A program made the translations under genes and the position numbers. DNA of 64,000 bases from Streptomyces sp. NBC_00154 (lineage in GTDB: Bacteria; Actinomycetota; Actinomycetes; Streptomycetales; Streptomycetaceae), in assembly GCF_026342835.1 (NCBI RefSeq), contig NZ_JAPEMI010000002.1, forward strand, positions 62,001 through 126,000. The letters run 5' to 3'. The number at the start of each line of letters is the position of its first letter. Positions within the stretch are counted from its first letter, which is position 1. Below are positions 16,105 through 23,485 of this stretch, in pieces. The notes beneath the pieces are model-generated. The model made no database searches, was not told the DNA's origin, and saw only the letters and a list, made by a program, of their open reading frames with translations.

Positions 16105-17534
16105 CCGGGCAGCCGGTCGGCGGGGTCGCGGTGAAGGCGTTCCCGGTGGCGCGTTCCGAGGCGCGGCTGCTGGTCCCCGCCCTGACGTTCATCGCTCTGG
16201 TCGTGGCGGCGGTCGCCAGCCTCGGGACGCCGCTCATCACCAGCGTGGCGACCTCGTTCCACGTCTCGCTCGGCAGCGCGCAGTGGACGCTGACCGTCGC
16301 GCTGCTCAGCGGCGCCGTCGCCACGCCGGTCCTGGGCCGGCTCGGAGCCGGCCCGCACCGGCGGGCCACGATCCTCGCCACGCTGGCGGTCGTCGTCGCC
16401 GGCAGCGCGCTCACCGTGCTGCCGCTGCCGTTCGCGTGGCTGCTGGCCGGCAGGGCGGCCCAGGGCGTCGGGCTCGGGCTGACGGCGCTGATGATGGGCG
16501 TGGCCCGGGACCACCTCCCCGAGGAGCGCAGCGCGGCCGTGATCGCCTTGATCTCGGTGGTCTCGATCATCGGGGCCGGCGTCGGCTACCCGCTGGCCGC
16601 ACTGCTCGCCGAGCTCGGCGGGGTACGGGCCGCCTACGGCCTCGGCCTGGTCGTCACCGCCGCCGCCCTCCTGACCGCGTGGCGCTCCATGCCCGAAGCC
16701 CCCGAAGGCCGCTCCGCCCACGTGGACGTGGCAGGCGCGGTCGTCCTGGCCGCTGCGCTGCTCCTGGTGCTGTTCCTCGCCGGCGAACGGAATCTATGGA
16801 GCCGGCACCTCGCCGTGGCGGCGGGCCTCGCCGTCGTCGCGGTGGTGCTGCTCTGCGTCTGGGCCGTCATCGAGCTGCGCAGCACGACGCCCCTGGTCGA
16901 TGTGCGGGCGGTGCGGCACCCGGCGGTCGCCGGGGCGAACCTCGCCATGTTCGTCGGCGGGATCGGCATGTACCTCCTGCTCACGCTCATCACCCGGTAC
17001 GCGCAGACGCCGCACGGCGCCGGCTACGGCTTCGGGCTGACGACCTTCGTCGCCGGGCTGGTCCTCATCCCGTTCTCGGTGCTGGGGTTCGTCGCCGGCA
17101 AGCTCACGCCGCGGGTCCGGACGCGGATCGCCGACCCCCTGCTCCTGGCCGGCAGCGCCGTCGTGGTCGGCGGCGGGTTCGCCCTGTTCGCGGCGGCCCG
17201 GTCGGACCTGGCCGAACTGTTCGCGGCGATGGGCGTGCTCGGCTTCGGCGTCGGCGGCTTCTCGGCCGCGATGCCCGGCGTCATCCTGGCCGTCACCCCC
17301 AAGAGCGAGACGTCGAGCGCCATGAGCTTCAACTACGTCGTCCGCAGCGTCGGGTACTCCCTGGGCAGCGCCATCGGCGGCCTGATCCTCGCCGCGGGCA
17401 CCAGCCCCGGCCACCTCTTCCCCGACGACAGCGCCTACACCACCGCGGCGCTGGTCGGCATCGGCGCCATGGCGATCACGACGCTGACAAGCCTCGCTCT
17501 CGCCCGCCGACGCTCGTCCGAGACCAACCCGTAA
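16101..17534 (+). CDS. MFS drug/proton antiporter
   Basis: The GTG start overlaps the marR stop by four bases. The 477-residue protein has 12-14 hydrophobic segments and the DHA2/EmrB-like pattern, including LLSGAVATPVLGRLGAGPHRR between helices 2 and 3 and GRAAQGVGLGLTALMMG. It is expected to export small toxic compounds using the proton gradient. Pairing with MarR points to inducible resistance. The substrate is unknown. Confidence 0.9.
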   Translation: MTGQPVGGVAVKAFPVARSEARLLVPALTFIALVVAAVASLGTPLITSVATSFHVSLGSAQWTLTVALLSGAVATPVLGRLGAGPHRRATILATLAVVVAGSALTVLPLPFAWLLAGRAAQGVGLGLTALMMGVARDHLPEERSAAVIALISVVSIIGAGVGYPLAALLAELGGVRAAYGLGLVVTAAALLTAWRSMPEAPEGRSAHVDVAGAVVLAAALLLVLFLAGERNLWSRHLAVAAGLAVVAVVLLCVWAVIELRSTTPLVDVRAVRHPAVAGANLAMFVGGIGMYLLLTLITRYAQTPHGAGYGFGLTTFVAGLVLIPFSVLGFVAGKLTPRVRTRIADPLLLAGSAVVVGGGFALFAAARSDLAELFAAMGVLGFGVGGFSAAMPGVILAVTPKSETSSAMSFNYVVRSVGYSLGSAIGGLILAAGTSPGHLFPDDSAYTTAALVGIGAMAITTLTSLALARRRSSETNP

Positions 17535-17567
17535 GTCAGATGCACTCATCCCAACACTGGAGGTTCC

Positions 17568-17944
17568 ATGCCCAAGGGCTACTGGGTCAGCGCCTACCGC
17601 ACCATTTCAGACCCTGAGAAGCTGGCTGCTTACAACAAGCTGGCCGGTCCGGCCGTCGAGGCCGGGGGCGGTCGGATCCTCGCCCGTGGCAGTCGGGTCG
17701 TGGCGCATGACGCCGGAATCGCCGAGCGCACCGTCCTGATCGAGTTCGACAGCTTCGAGCAGGCCGTCGCGGCGCACGAGTCGTGGCGCATGACGCCGGA
17801 ATCGCCGAGCGCACCGTCCTGATCGAGTTCGACAGCTTCGAGCAGGCCGTCGCGGCGCACGAGAGTGCGGCCTACCAGGAGGCGCTGGTCGCCCTCTCCG
17901 ACGGCGTCGAGCGCGACTTCCGCATCGTCGAAGGCATCGACTGA
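17568..17944 (+). pseudogene. DUF1330 protein broken by an 83-bp tandem duplication
   Basis: The gene starts MPKGYWVSAYRTISDPEKLA, as DUF1330 (ferredoxin-like, dimeric alpha-beta barrel) proteins do. After AAHE the frame runs into a duplicated 83-bp unit, shifts and stops early at 17822. If one unit is removed the frame closes perfectly: …FDSFEQAVAAHE then SAAYQEALVALSDG to a stop at 17942-17944, giving a normal protein of about 97 residues. It follows the MFS gene by 33 bp, so it was the third gene of that operon. The original function is unknown. Confidence 0.85.
17697..17863. repeat. Perfect 83-bp tandem duplication
   Basis: Bases 17698-17780 and 17781-17863 are identical, and one further matching base precedes each unit. 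The unit length is not a multiple of three, so the duplication shifts the DUF1330 frame. The absence of any difference between copies implies a very recent event or an assembly error. Confidence 0.95.
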
Positions 17945-17957
17945 CCGAGGTCCAGTC

Positions 17958-17976
17958 GGATCTTCACTGAAGATCC
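17958..17976 (+). terminator. Hairpin after the MarR-MFS-DUF1330 operon
   Basis: Inverted repeat ggatcttc-act-gaagatcc, 8-bp stem, 14 bp after the DUF1330 stop. It is followed by a GT-rich stretch to about 18080 that looks like IS-end DNA but matches no feature I can name. Confidence 0.5.
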
Positions 17977-18153
17977 ACCATCTTGGTTTTCGCTGGTGCG
18001 GCTGCTGGTGTGGCGGGGTTCGTGGGTGCTCGTGCTGGTCGTGGGCGGCTGTCTTCGGTCTTGATCGTCTGTCACGACGCCATCCTGCCTTCCGGGCTGC
18101 CCTGCACCGACCCGGTTTCCTAGACGAACCCGACAGGGGCACCCTGTCGAAGT

Positions 18154-19281
18154 TCATGCCCTGGCGATAGTTTCCGGAGCAACACCCAGGACGAGCTTCT
18201 CCAGCGCGTCCTGGGCCGGACCGAAGGTCGCGACCCACGTCTCGACCAGATAGACCTCGCTGTTCTGATCGATGCCGAGGAAGAACCGGCCTTCGTCGAG
18301 TTCGCCAATCGGGAAGAGATCGCGTCCGATCGTCTGGCTCCACTCAGCGAAGCGGCCCTCCTCGCCGACGAGGCACTCGGCGTCGAAGTTAAAGGGCGAC
18401 TTGGCGCACGTGGTGCCCTGCCCGCCGATCCACACACTCAGGCCGCCGAACTCCGCCAGGAAGCTTTTAGCAGCCTCGTGCATGCGCACTTCGCCGCTTT
18501 CCTCCAGTCGCTCGCGCCACAGCTCAACGGATACGTGCCGCCCGGGAAACCACCCGGCCGCACGTAGCGTCTCCTCCGTCTCCGCAGTGAAACCCGTCAC
18601 CACGCCGGTTCCCCGAAGGGGCGTCGCCGTCGCGTTCACCCATGCCTCGGCCAACGTGGTGTCCTCCGGCAGGTTCTGCCCGTGCTCAGCTGGCCAGCCA
18701 GGCCGCCACTTACTCAGCCACTCGTCGAAATCATCCCTCAGGAAATGACGATCCACCGGCTTGAGCCGCACTTGCGGGCGCTCATCGGCCCACCAGAGCT
18801 CGAACTCGGCAACCGTCCCTTCCTCCGGCCACCGCTCCGAAGCCATCGGCAGCAGCAGCACGTCGACGAATCCGCCGACAGGAAGGCCGATATCCACGAA
18901 GATCCCGGTGGCGGTCAGCGCCGGCCACGCGCGGTGAAGACCGGCCGCGGCGTCCGCCGAGCCGAACAGCGGCCCCATCGCGTCCGCCACCGAGGCGAGC
19001 ATCACGGCCGTTCCGACGCCGGAGAGCAGTTGGCAGAGCAGCACGGTCACCACCATGTGCCGGTCGACCGACCAGGCCAGCCGGAACGTACGGCCGAGCG
19101 CGGCCGGGATACGGCGCGCCATGTCCCACAGGGTCGCGTCCTGCATCGCGTTGGCGTGCACCCGTCCGGTGAAACTCAGTTCCGGGGGTGCGGCGGGCCG
19201 TGGTGCACCGGGCTTCGTCCTGCCCACCTGGTGCGGGACGGCGGCGGTGGGACCGGTCGGCAGGGGCTTCTCCAGGCTCAT
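18154..19281 (-). CDS. Chimeric ORF: ABC-exporter amino terminus fused to S1-like and SUKH-3 protein
   Basis: The 375-residue reading frame joins unrelated parts. Residues 1-124 are the start of an ABC exporter membrane domain (WDMARRIPAALGRTFRLAW, then VVTVLLCQLLSGVGTAVML). At TGIFVDIGLPVGGFVDVLL the text changes to an S1/OB-like stretch (about 125-200, …WWADERPQVRLKPVD). The tail (about 225-375) resembles the SUKH-3 immunity family (LRAAGWFPGRHV, AAKSFLAEFGGLSVWI, DLFPIGELDEG). SUKH proteins neutralise polymorphic toxins in contact-dependent competition; no toxin gene is nearby. The fusion is probably a by-product of recombination. Whether the downstream part is translated is unknown. Confidence 0.7.
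   Translation of the reverse strand: MSLEKPLPTGPTAAVPHQVGRTKPGAPRPAAPPELSFTGRVHANAMQDATLWDMARRIPAALGRTFRLAWSVDRHMVVTVLLCQLLSGVGTAVMLASVADAMGPLFGSADAAAGLHRAWPALTATGIFVDIGLPVGGFVDVLLLPMASERWPEEGTVAEFELWWADERPQVRLKPVDRHFLRDDFDEWLSKWRPGWPAEHGQNLPEDTTLAEAWVNATATPLRGTGVVTGFTAETEETLRAAGWFPGRHVSVELWRERLEESGEVRMHEAAKSFLAEFGGLSVWIGGQGTTCAKSPFNFDAECLVGEEGRFAEWSQTIGRDLFPIGELDEGRFFLGIDQNSEVYLVETWVATFGPAQDALEKLVLGVAPETIARA
18910..19281 (-). pseudogene. 5' remnant of the split ABC exporter
   Basis: The 124 amino-terminal codons comprise an Ala/Pro-rich leader, then DMARRIPAALGRTFRLAWSV and the first transmembrane helix (MVVTVLLCQLLSGVGTAVML). These match the start of fused permease-ATPase exporters. Orientation and order agree with the carboxy-terminal remnant at 13362-13490, the two being the ends of one gene. 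The central transmembrane helices, Walker A and signature motif are absent from the window. Confidence 0.75.
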
Positions 19282-19673
19282 GCCCACCACCCCGAGACCG
19301 GGCCGGCCAGGGTCAGGAGTGGAACTGATGCAGCGTCAACCCGATGCCGGGGAAGCGGGGGAGGCACCGGAAGCGGATCGAACATGAGATGAACACGCTG
19401 AAGGGCGCGTACGGAATTCATTGTTCCTCCTGAGTCGCTTCGATCGGGACAAGCGACCGGAGAACGCAGCTGATCACGAGGTCGTCACGGAGGGGCGAGA
19501 GCGAATCGTCGGCCTGATGTTCGAGTTGGAGGCGTGTTCCGGAGTACGGCTGGGCGAGCGGTCGTAATCGGACGTTCGATTCACCCGTGCGGTGGGAAGT
19601 CACTCGATCGAGGCATTGACCGGGATGCGGCCAGGACCCGGCAGCCCTTGTCCGCCCGCCTCGCGATGGCTGC
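19282..19673. other. Intergenic region without a recognisable gene
   Basis: About 390 bp between the ABC-exporter start and the NAD-kinase-like stop. A 61-codon minus-strand frame (19418-19603) has no ribosome-binding site or known family. I see no hairpin or repeat of note. It should hold the exporter promoter. Confidence 0.5.
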
Positions 19674-20573
19674 TCATACGGTCAGCCGCAGCGATGTCGC
19701 CGAGATGCCGATGCGCACGGTCTGACCCCATGCCAGTTCCAGTGCGTCGCCCTCCATTCCGTCGCCGAAGACCGCCACCCGGTCGGACTCGACGGTGAGA
19801 CGCAGGCGCTGGTCGTGCCTGAGTTCGCCCGCCACCAGCGAGGTGCCGGTCGTGGGCGACGGCCAGGCCTCGCGTACGAACCAGACCAGCCGGGGGTCGG
19901 TCGGTCCGGGCAGCGTCAGAGCGCTCCCGCGCTCCTGCCAGAGCGAGCGCAACCAGCCGGTGGAGCCGGTGCCGGTGCCGACCAGGACGCCGGAGGACGC
20001 CTGCGGTTCGGCGGGGGACCCCTCGGCGTCGGGGCCGAGCCGGTACCGGGCCGTCTGGTGACCTGGCGGGCCCAGATAGATCTCATTGAGTGCGAGGAGG
20101 TGCTGGGTGTCGTCGGCGACGGCCTCGACCATGGTGAGATCGTCCGTCGTGCCGCCGGGGGACGCGGCCGCCCGGAACAGGGCAGCCGCATCGCCGGGAC
20201 GGTGGCGCACCAACACGCCCGGGTTGCGGCCGGGGTCGGTGTCGATGCCCACAACGGGCTGGCCCGACAGGTATTTGGCGACGTTGGCGACCAGTCCGTC
20301 CTGCCCGACGACGACCACCACATCCTCGGGCCCGAAGAGGAAGCGGTCGAGATCCGCGCGCTCCACCCGGGACTGGCGCCACTGCAGCGGTACGGCTGCC
20401 GCCACATCGGCGAGCGCCTGCCGGGCCCGCGCGTGCCGCCGCGCCACCTCCTCGATGGACCGGCCCCGGGAGGACAGGAAGAACTCCGCCTGGCCATGAG
20501 TGCCGTGTCGGGCGAGCAGCTCCTCGTACTCGGTCGTCCGGTGCACGAGCACCGCCCGGGGCGCGAGGCTCAC
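19674..20573 (-). CDS. NAD-kinase-like (ATP-NAD kinase fold) protein with altered GGDG motif
   Basis: The 299-residue protein has the NAD/diacylglycerol-kinase fold. The nucleotide motif reads VVVVGQDGLVANV in place of the usual GGDGT, the NE/D region is preserved (ALNEIYLG), and the Gly-rich loop TGTGSTGWLRSL matches the TPTGSTAY motif of NAD kinases. It may phosphorylate NAD or a related ligand, or sense it, because the key GGDG is changed. Its ATG overlaps the stop of the SPFH gene (ATGA), so the two products are likely made together and may act together at the membrane. Confidence 0.75.
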   Translation of the reverse strand: MSLAPRAVLVHRTTEYEELLARHGTHGQAEFFLSSRGRSIEEVARRHARARQALADVAAAVPLQWRQSRVERADLDRFLFGPEDVVVVVGQDGLVANVAKYLSGQPVVGIDTDPGRNPGVLVRHRPGDAAALFRAAASPGGTTDDLTMVEAVADDTQHLLALNEIYLGPPGHQTARYRLGPDAEGSPAEPQASSGVLVGTGTGSTGWLRSLWQERGSALTLPGPTDPRLVWFVREAWPSPTTGTSLVAGELRHDQRLRLTVESDRVAVFGDGMEGDALELAWGQTVRIGISATSLRLTV

Positions 20574-21583
20574 GCGCGCGCCTCCGGGTCGGGCCGGCCG
20601 AGCCGGGTCAGCAGTCCGGTGAGGACGTCGGGGGAGAGGGTGACGCTGTCGATACGCGGCAGGTTCTCGGCGAGCCGGGTGGCGGCGAGGGCGTGCAGCG
20701 TCCCGGTGTCCACTTCCGCGTGCACCCGCAGCCAGGCCGCCTGCGACTCGGCGCGTGCGGCACCGACTTCGCGGGCGGCTTCCGCCTCGGCGCGGGCCAG
20801 GCGCACCTTGCGCGCCGCTTCGGCCTCGGCGCGCACCCCGTCGGCCGCCGCGTTCTCCTCGGCCTCGCGGCGGGTGTTGGTGCCCCGCTGCCCCACCAAC
20901 TGCTCCTCGCGGCGTGCGAGTTCGATCTGACTGGCGAGCTCGTTCTCGGCGATGGTCCGCTCGCGCTCGACCGCCACGGCCCGGCGTTCGTACGTGGCCC
21001 GGTCGGCCTCCTGTTGGATCTGCTCCCGGGCGGGGGTGCGCAGGGCGCGCTCCACCTCGGCCTCGGGGCGGATCGCGACGACCCGTACGGCGACCACGTC
21101 GATGCCGGTGGCGGGCAGTCGGGGCTCGGCCGCAAGTCCCTCGGCGACCCGGTTCCGTACCGACGCGACTCCGTCGACCAGTGCCCCGGCCAGCGGGGTG
21201 CGTGCCAGCACGTCCAGGGTGTGCTGCTGGGCGGTCTCGGTGAGGAGTGTGGCGATCTGCTCCAGCGGCGCACCGCGCCAGACGCCGGTGTCAGGGTCGA
21301 CGGAGAAGTCGAGCCGGGCGGCGGCCTCGGCCGGGTCGCTGATCCGGTACGTCACGGTGGCCTGCACGGTGACGTCCTGGAAGTCGGACGTACGGGCGTG
21401 GAAGGCCATCGCCAGCTCCCGGTCGTTGACCGGAACTTCGGAGAGCGCGGCGCTCAGTGACCGGTACCAGAAGCTCAGTCCCGGCCCGTCGTGCGCCAGT
21501 TGGCCGCGCTTGTGGTGGCGGATGTGGGCAGTGGGTGCGGAGCGCAGATGGCGCCAGCCGAACCGCTTGGTGATGTCGGCCAT
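20570..21583 (-). CDS. SPFH/band-7 (prohibitin-like) protein
   Basis: The 337-residue protein has an SPFH domain (about residues 25-190: VPVNDRELAMAFHARTSDFQ, VTVQATVTYRI). A long charged alanine/glutamate-rich coiled coil follows (about 190-290, many EAEAAR repeats), then a short carboxy domain. There is no obvious transmembrane anchor. SPFH proteins form large rings or scaffolds on membranes. The start at 21583 follows AAGGGGGAT. It is the first gene of a two-gene unit with the NAD-kinase-like protein, so it may scaffold that enzyme. Confidence 0.88.
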   Translation of the reverse strand: MADITKRFGWRHLRSAPTAHIRHHKRGQLAHDGPGLSFWYRSLSAALSEVPVNDRELAMAFHARTSDFQDVTVQATVTYRISDPAEAAARLDFSVDPDTGVWRGAPLEQIATLLTETAQQHTLDVLARTPLAGALVDGVASVRNRVAEGLAAEPRLPATGIDVVAVRVVAIRPEAEVERALRTPAREQIQQEADRATYERRAVAVERERTIAENELASQIELARREEQLVGQRGTNTRREAEENAAADGVRAEAEAARKVRLARAEAEAAREVGAARAESQAAWLRVHAEVDTGTLHALAATRLAENLPRIDSVTLSPDVLTGLLTRLGRPDPEARA

Positions 21584-21638
21584 GTCGGATCCCCCTTGAT
21601 TCTCGTCATTGAGACGATAAGGAGGGTCATTGATATCG

Positions 21639-22454
21639 TCAAGAGGACGAGAATGGTTCAGGGTGCGAGTCTCGACGTCGACCGCCCTTCGCGGCGAGGA
21701 ACCTGGCCGGTACCTCGCCACCCCCGTGCACCGCCAGATCGGCGCCGTTGACGTACGGAGCGAGGCCGCCCGCCAGGTAGAGACAGGCGCGTGCGACATC
21801 ATCGGGCACGGCCATCCGCCCCATCGGAATGACGCCCGCCACCGCCGCACCACCGTCCTCGCCGTACACCGACGCCGCACTCGCGGTGCGGATCAGCCCG
21901 GTCGTGATGTGGTTGACGCGCACCTTCGGCGCCCACTCCAGGGCCAGCGCCCGGGTCAGCGCCAGCAGTCCGGCCTTTGCTGCCGTGTAAGCGGCGGTGC
22001 CCGGCTGCGGGGTGTGGGCGGAGACGCTGCCGATGTTGACGACGGAGCCGCCGTCCCGCTGGCCCTGCATGATCCGGTTCGCCGCCTGCGCCACATAGAA
22101 CGGGGCCAGCAGATTGAGCGCGACGACCTTCTCGACGAACCGCGGCGACACGGTCGCCGCGTCGGCGTCGGGGGAGCCGCCCGCATTGTTGATCAGGACG
22201 TCCAGCCGTCCGAACCGCTCCACGGCGGCGTCGACGAGACCGGCAGCCGCGGCCGGGTCCCGGACGTCGACAGACCGGAAGTGAGCCGTCCGCCCACCGT
22301 GCCCGGGCAGTGCCGACGGCTGGTTGCGCCCACAGACCATGACCTCTGCGCCCGTGGCGAGGAACGCCTCGGCGATCGCGGCGCCGATGCCCTTCGTGCC
22401 GCCGGTGACGATGACCGCTCGCCCCTTGAAGTCGATGGGATTGCCGATGCCCAT
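21639..22454 (-). CDS. Short-chain dehydrogenase/reductase
   Basis: The 271-residue protein has the classical SDR features: TGGTKGIGAAIA nucleotide loop, LINNAG, and a catalytic Ser-Tyr-Lys set in NIGSVSAHTPQPG and YTAAKAG. It should use NAD(P) to interconvert an alcohol and a ketone; the substrate is unknown. Its promoter carries an imperfect dyad (22501-22524), so it may be controlled by the TetR gene next to it. Confidence 0.9.
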   Translation of the reverse strand: MGIGNPIDFKGRAVIVTGGTKGIGAAIAEAFLATGAEVMVCGRNQPSALPGHGGRTAHFRSVDVRDPAAAAGLVDAAVERFGRLDVLINNAGGSPDADAATVSPRFVEKVVALNLLAPFYVAQAANRIMQGQRDGGSVVNIGSVSAHTPQPGTAAYTAAKAGLLALTRALALEWAPKVRVNHITTGLIRTASAASVYGEDGGAAVAGVIPMGRMAVPDDVARACLYLAGGLAPYVNGADLAVHGGGEVPARFLAAKGGRRRDSHPEPFSSS

Positions 22455-22500
22455 GGTCCACCCCTGCTGTTGCCGAAGTGCGTGCCGATCGTGAAGGCAA

Positions 22501-22524
22501 TCTACCAATCGTTTGTTTGATAGA
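22501..22524. promoter_or_regulatory. Dyad operator upstream of the SDR gene
   Basis: A 24-bp imperfect palindrome with matching outer arms TCTA.CAA … TTG.TAGA and an AT-rich core (gtttgttt) lies about 50 bp upstream of the SDR start. Size and symmetry suit a TetR-family dimer. The dyad does not resemble the 23355-23426 repeat, so a different regulator may bind it. Confidence 0.45.
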
Positions 22525-22577
22525 TGGTGGCCGGGACCGGACAGCTGTCGAGGGAGACGGACATGCGAAATGCGGGC

Positions 22578-22607
22578 GGCCGGTGACTCCCGAAGAAGTC
22601 ACCGGCC
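22578..22607 (-). terminator. Hairpin after the TetR gene
   Basis: Perfect 11-bp stem (ggccggtgact / agtcaccggcc) with an 8-nt loop, about 80 bp downstream of the minus-strand TetR stop. Confidence 0.6.
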
Positions 22608-22689
22608 GACCGGACGGTGCGCCGCCCCCGTCCCCACGGTGCGGCGCAGGCGGGCCCTCGTCATCCGCTCGGACGACGGCCCACGTTCA

Positions 22690-23319
22690 TCAGGACCCGG
22701 TCGTTGCCGGATCCAGTCCGAGTGACGGAAAAACGGCGCTCTCCACGAAGCGGGTGAGATATGCCTCATCCGCGATCTTCGCCTCCAGCAGCGGCCTGGC
22801 GCGCATCACGCCCAGCAGCTGCGCGGAGACGAACTCCGCGCCCGTGTTGTCCGCGGTGATCTCGCCGCGCTCCATGCCGCGCCGGACCATGGCGTCGATC
22901 GCCGCCAACTCGGGCAGGATCAGCGCTTCGCGCAGTGCGCAGAGCAGCTCCGGGCTCTGCAGCGCGGCATGGCTCAGCGCATGCATCAGCGGTGTGTCGC
23001 GTCCGGCACGCCCGCCGATGACCCGCGCCGCCTCGCGCAGATCACCGGCGAGCGTGCCCGTGTCGATGTGCGACAGCAGCATCTGCCGGGTGCTGTGCAG
23101 TGCCGCGACGACCAGCTCCGGCTTGGAGCCCCACTGCCGGTAGAGAGTGGACTTCCCGCACCGGGTGCGGGACGCGACCCCTTCCATGGTGAGGGACTCG
23201 TAGCCACTCTCCCGGAGCAGTTCGAGCACGGCCGTATAGAACTCTTGCGCCCGCTCCGGCGTGATCTTCGAGCGGCGCGGCGTGTGAGCCGGTTCCTGCA
23301 CGGAATCGTGCGACGACAT
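22690..23319 (-). CDS. TetR-family transcriptional regulator
   Basis: The 209-residue protein has the TetR amino-terminal HTH (residues of about 20-65: AQEFYTAVLELLRESGYESL, GVASRTRCGKSTLYRQWGSK). A helical ligand-binding domain follows, with a typical TetR_C end (AEFVSAQLLGVMRARPLLEA). It is transcribed away from the PAP2-EamA pair, and the region between them holds a very strong inverted repeat, so it most likely controls that pair and itself. Confidence 0.93.
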   Translation of the reverse strand: MSSHDSVQEPAHTPRRSKITPERAQEFYTAVLELLRESGYESLTMEGVASRTRCGKSTLYRQWGSKPELVVAALHSTRQMLLSHIDTGTLAGDLREAARVIGGRAGRDTPLMHALSHAALQSPELLCALREALILPELAAIDAMVRRGMERGEITADNTGAEFVSAQLLGVMRARPLLEAKIADEAYLTRFVESAVFPSLGLDPATTGS

Positions 23320-23354
23320 GTGCTGTTCCCTCTCTGCGAGTGTGCGACGAGGTC

Positions 23355-23426
23355 CATCGATACGCCAGTGTACCGAAACGCCGCTGTTCCGATACGTTCG
23401 CGTATCGGTACACTGGCGTATCGATG
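23355..23426. promoter_or_regulatory. Nested inverted-repeat operator between tetR and PAP2 gene
   Basis: The outer arms (23355-23376 and 23405-23426) are perfect 22-bp reverse complements containing GATACGCCAGTGTACCGA. The spacer carries part of a second palindrome, CCGATACG-ttcg-CGTATCGG (23389-23408), that shares the CGATAC half-site. At least three CGATAC/GTATCG pairs are thus arrayed in 72 bp of divergent promoter. This is a strong candidate for cooperative binding by the TetR protein. Confidence 0.75.
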
Positions 23427-23485
23427 CGTCATGGACTCGACCATGCCGCCGTAACACCGCTTCGTCAGCAAAGGGGCACCGGGTG

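Larger units (their letters stand above)
13491..18909. mobile_element. 5.4-kb inserted/replaced segment inside an ABC exporter gene
   Basis: The segment lies between two same-strand fragments of one ABC exporter gene. It contains a degenerate tyrosine recombinase with partner gene, an IS-associated ORF truncated at its 3' end, a MarR-MFS operon, a broken DUF1330 gene and an S1-like/SUKH-3 gene fragment. The recombinase and IS remains suggest arrival by mobile elements, probably in several steps, with loss of the exporter's middle. I could not find clear terminal repeats or target duplications, so the borders are set by where the exporter reading stops. Confidence 0.6.

Noticed and set aside
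17977..18153. GT-rich tract as a full insertion sequence
   Set aside because: It resembles IS-end DNA but has no transposase, no terminal repeats and no duplication; only a weak remnant at best.
19418..19603. 61-codon minus-strand frame
   Set aside because: No ribosome-binding site, no motif, and located in a plain intergenic region.
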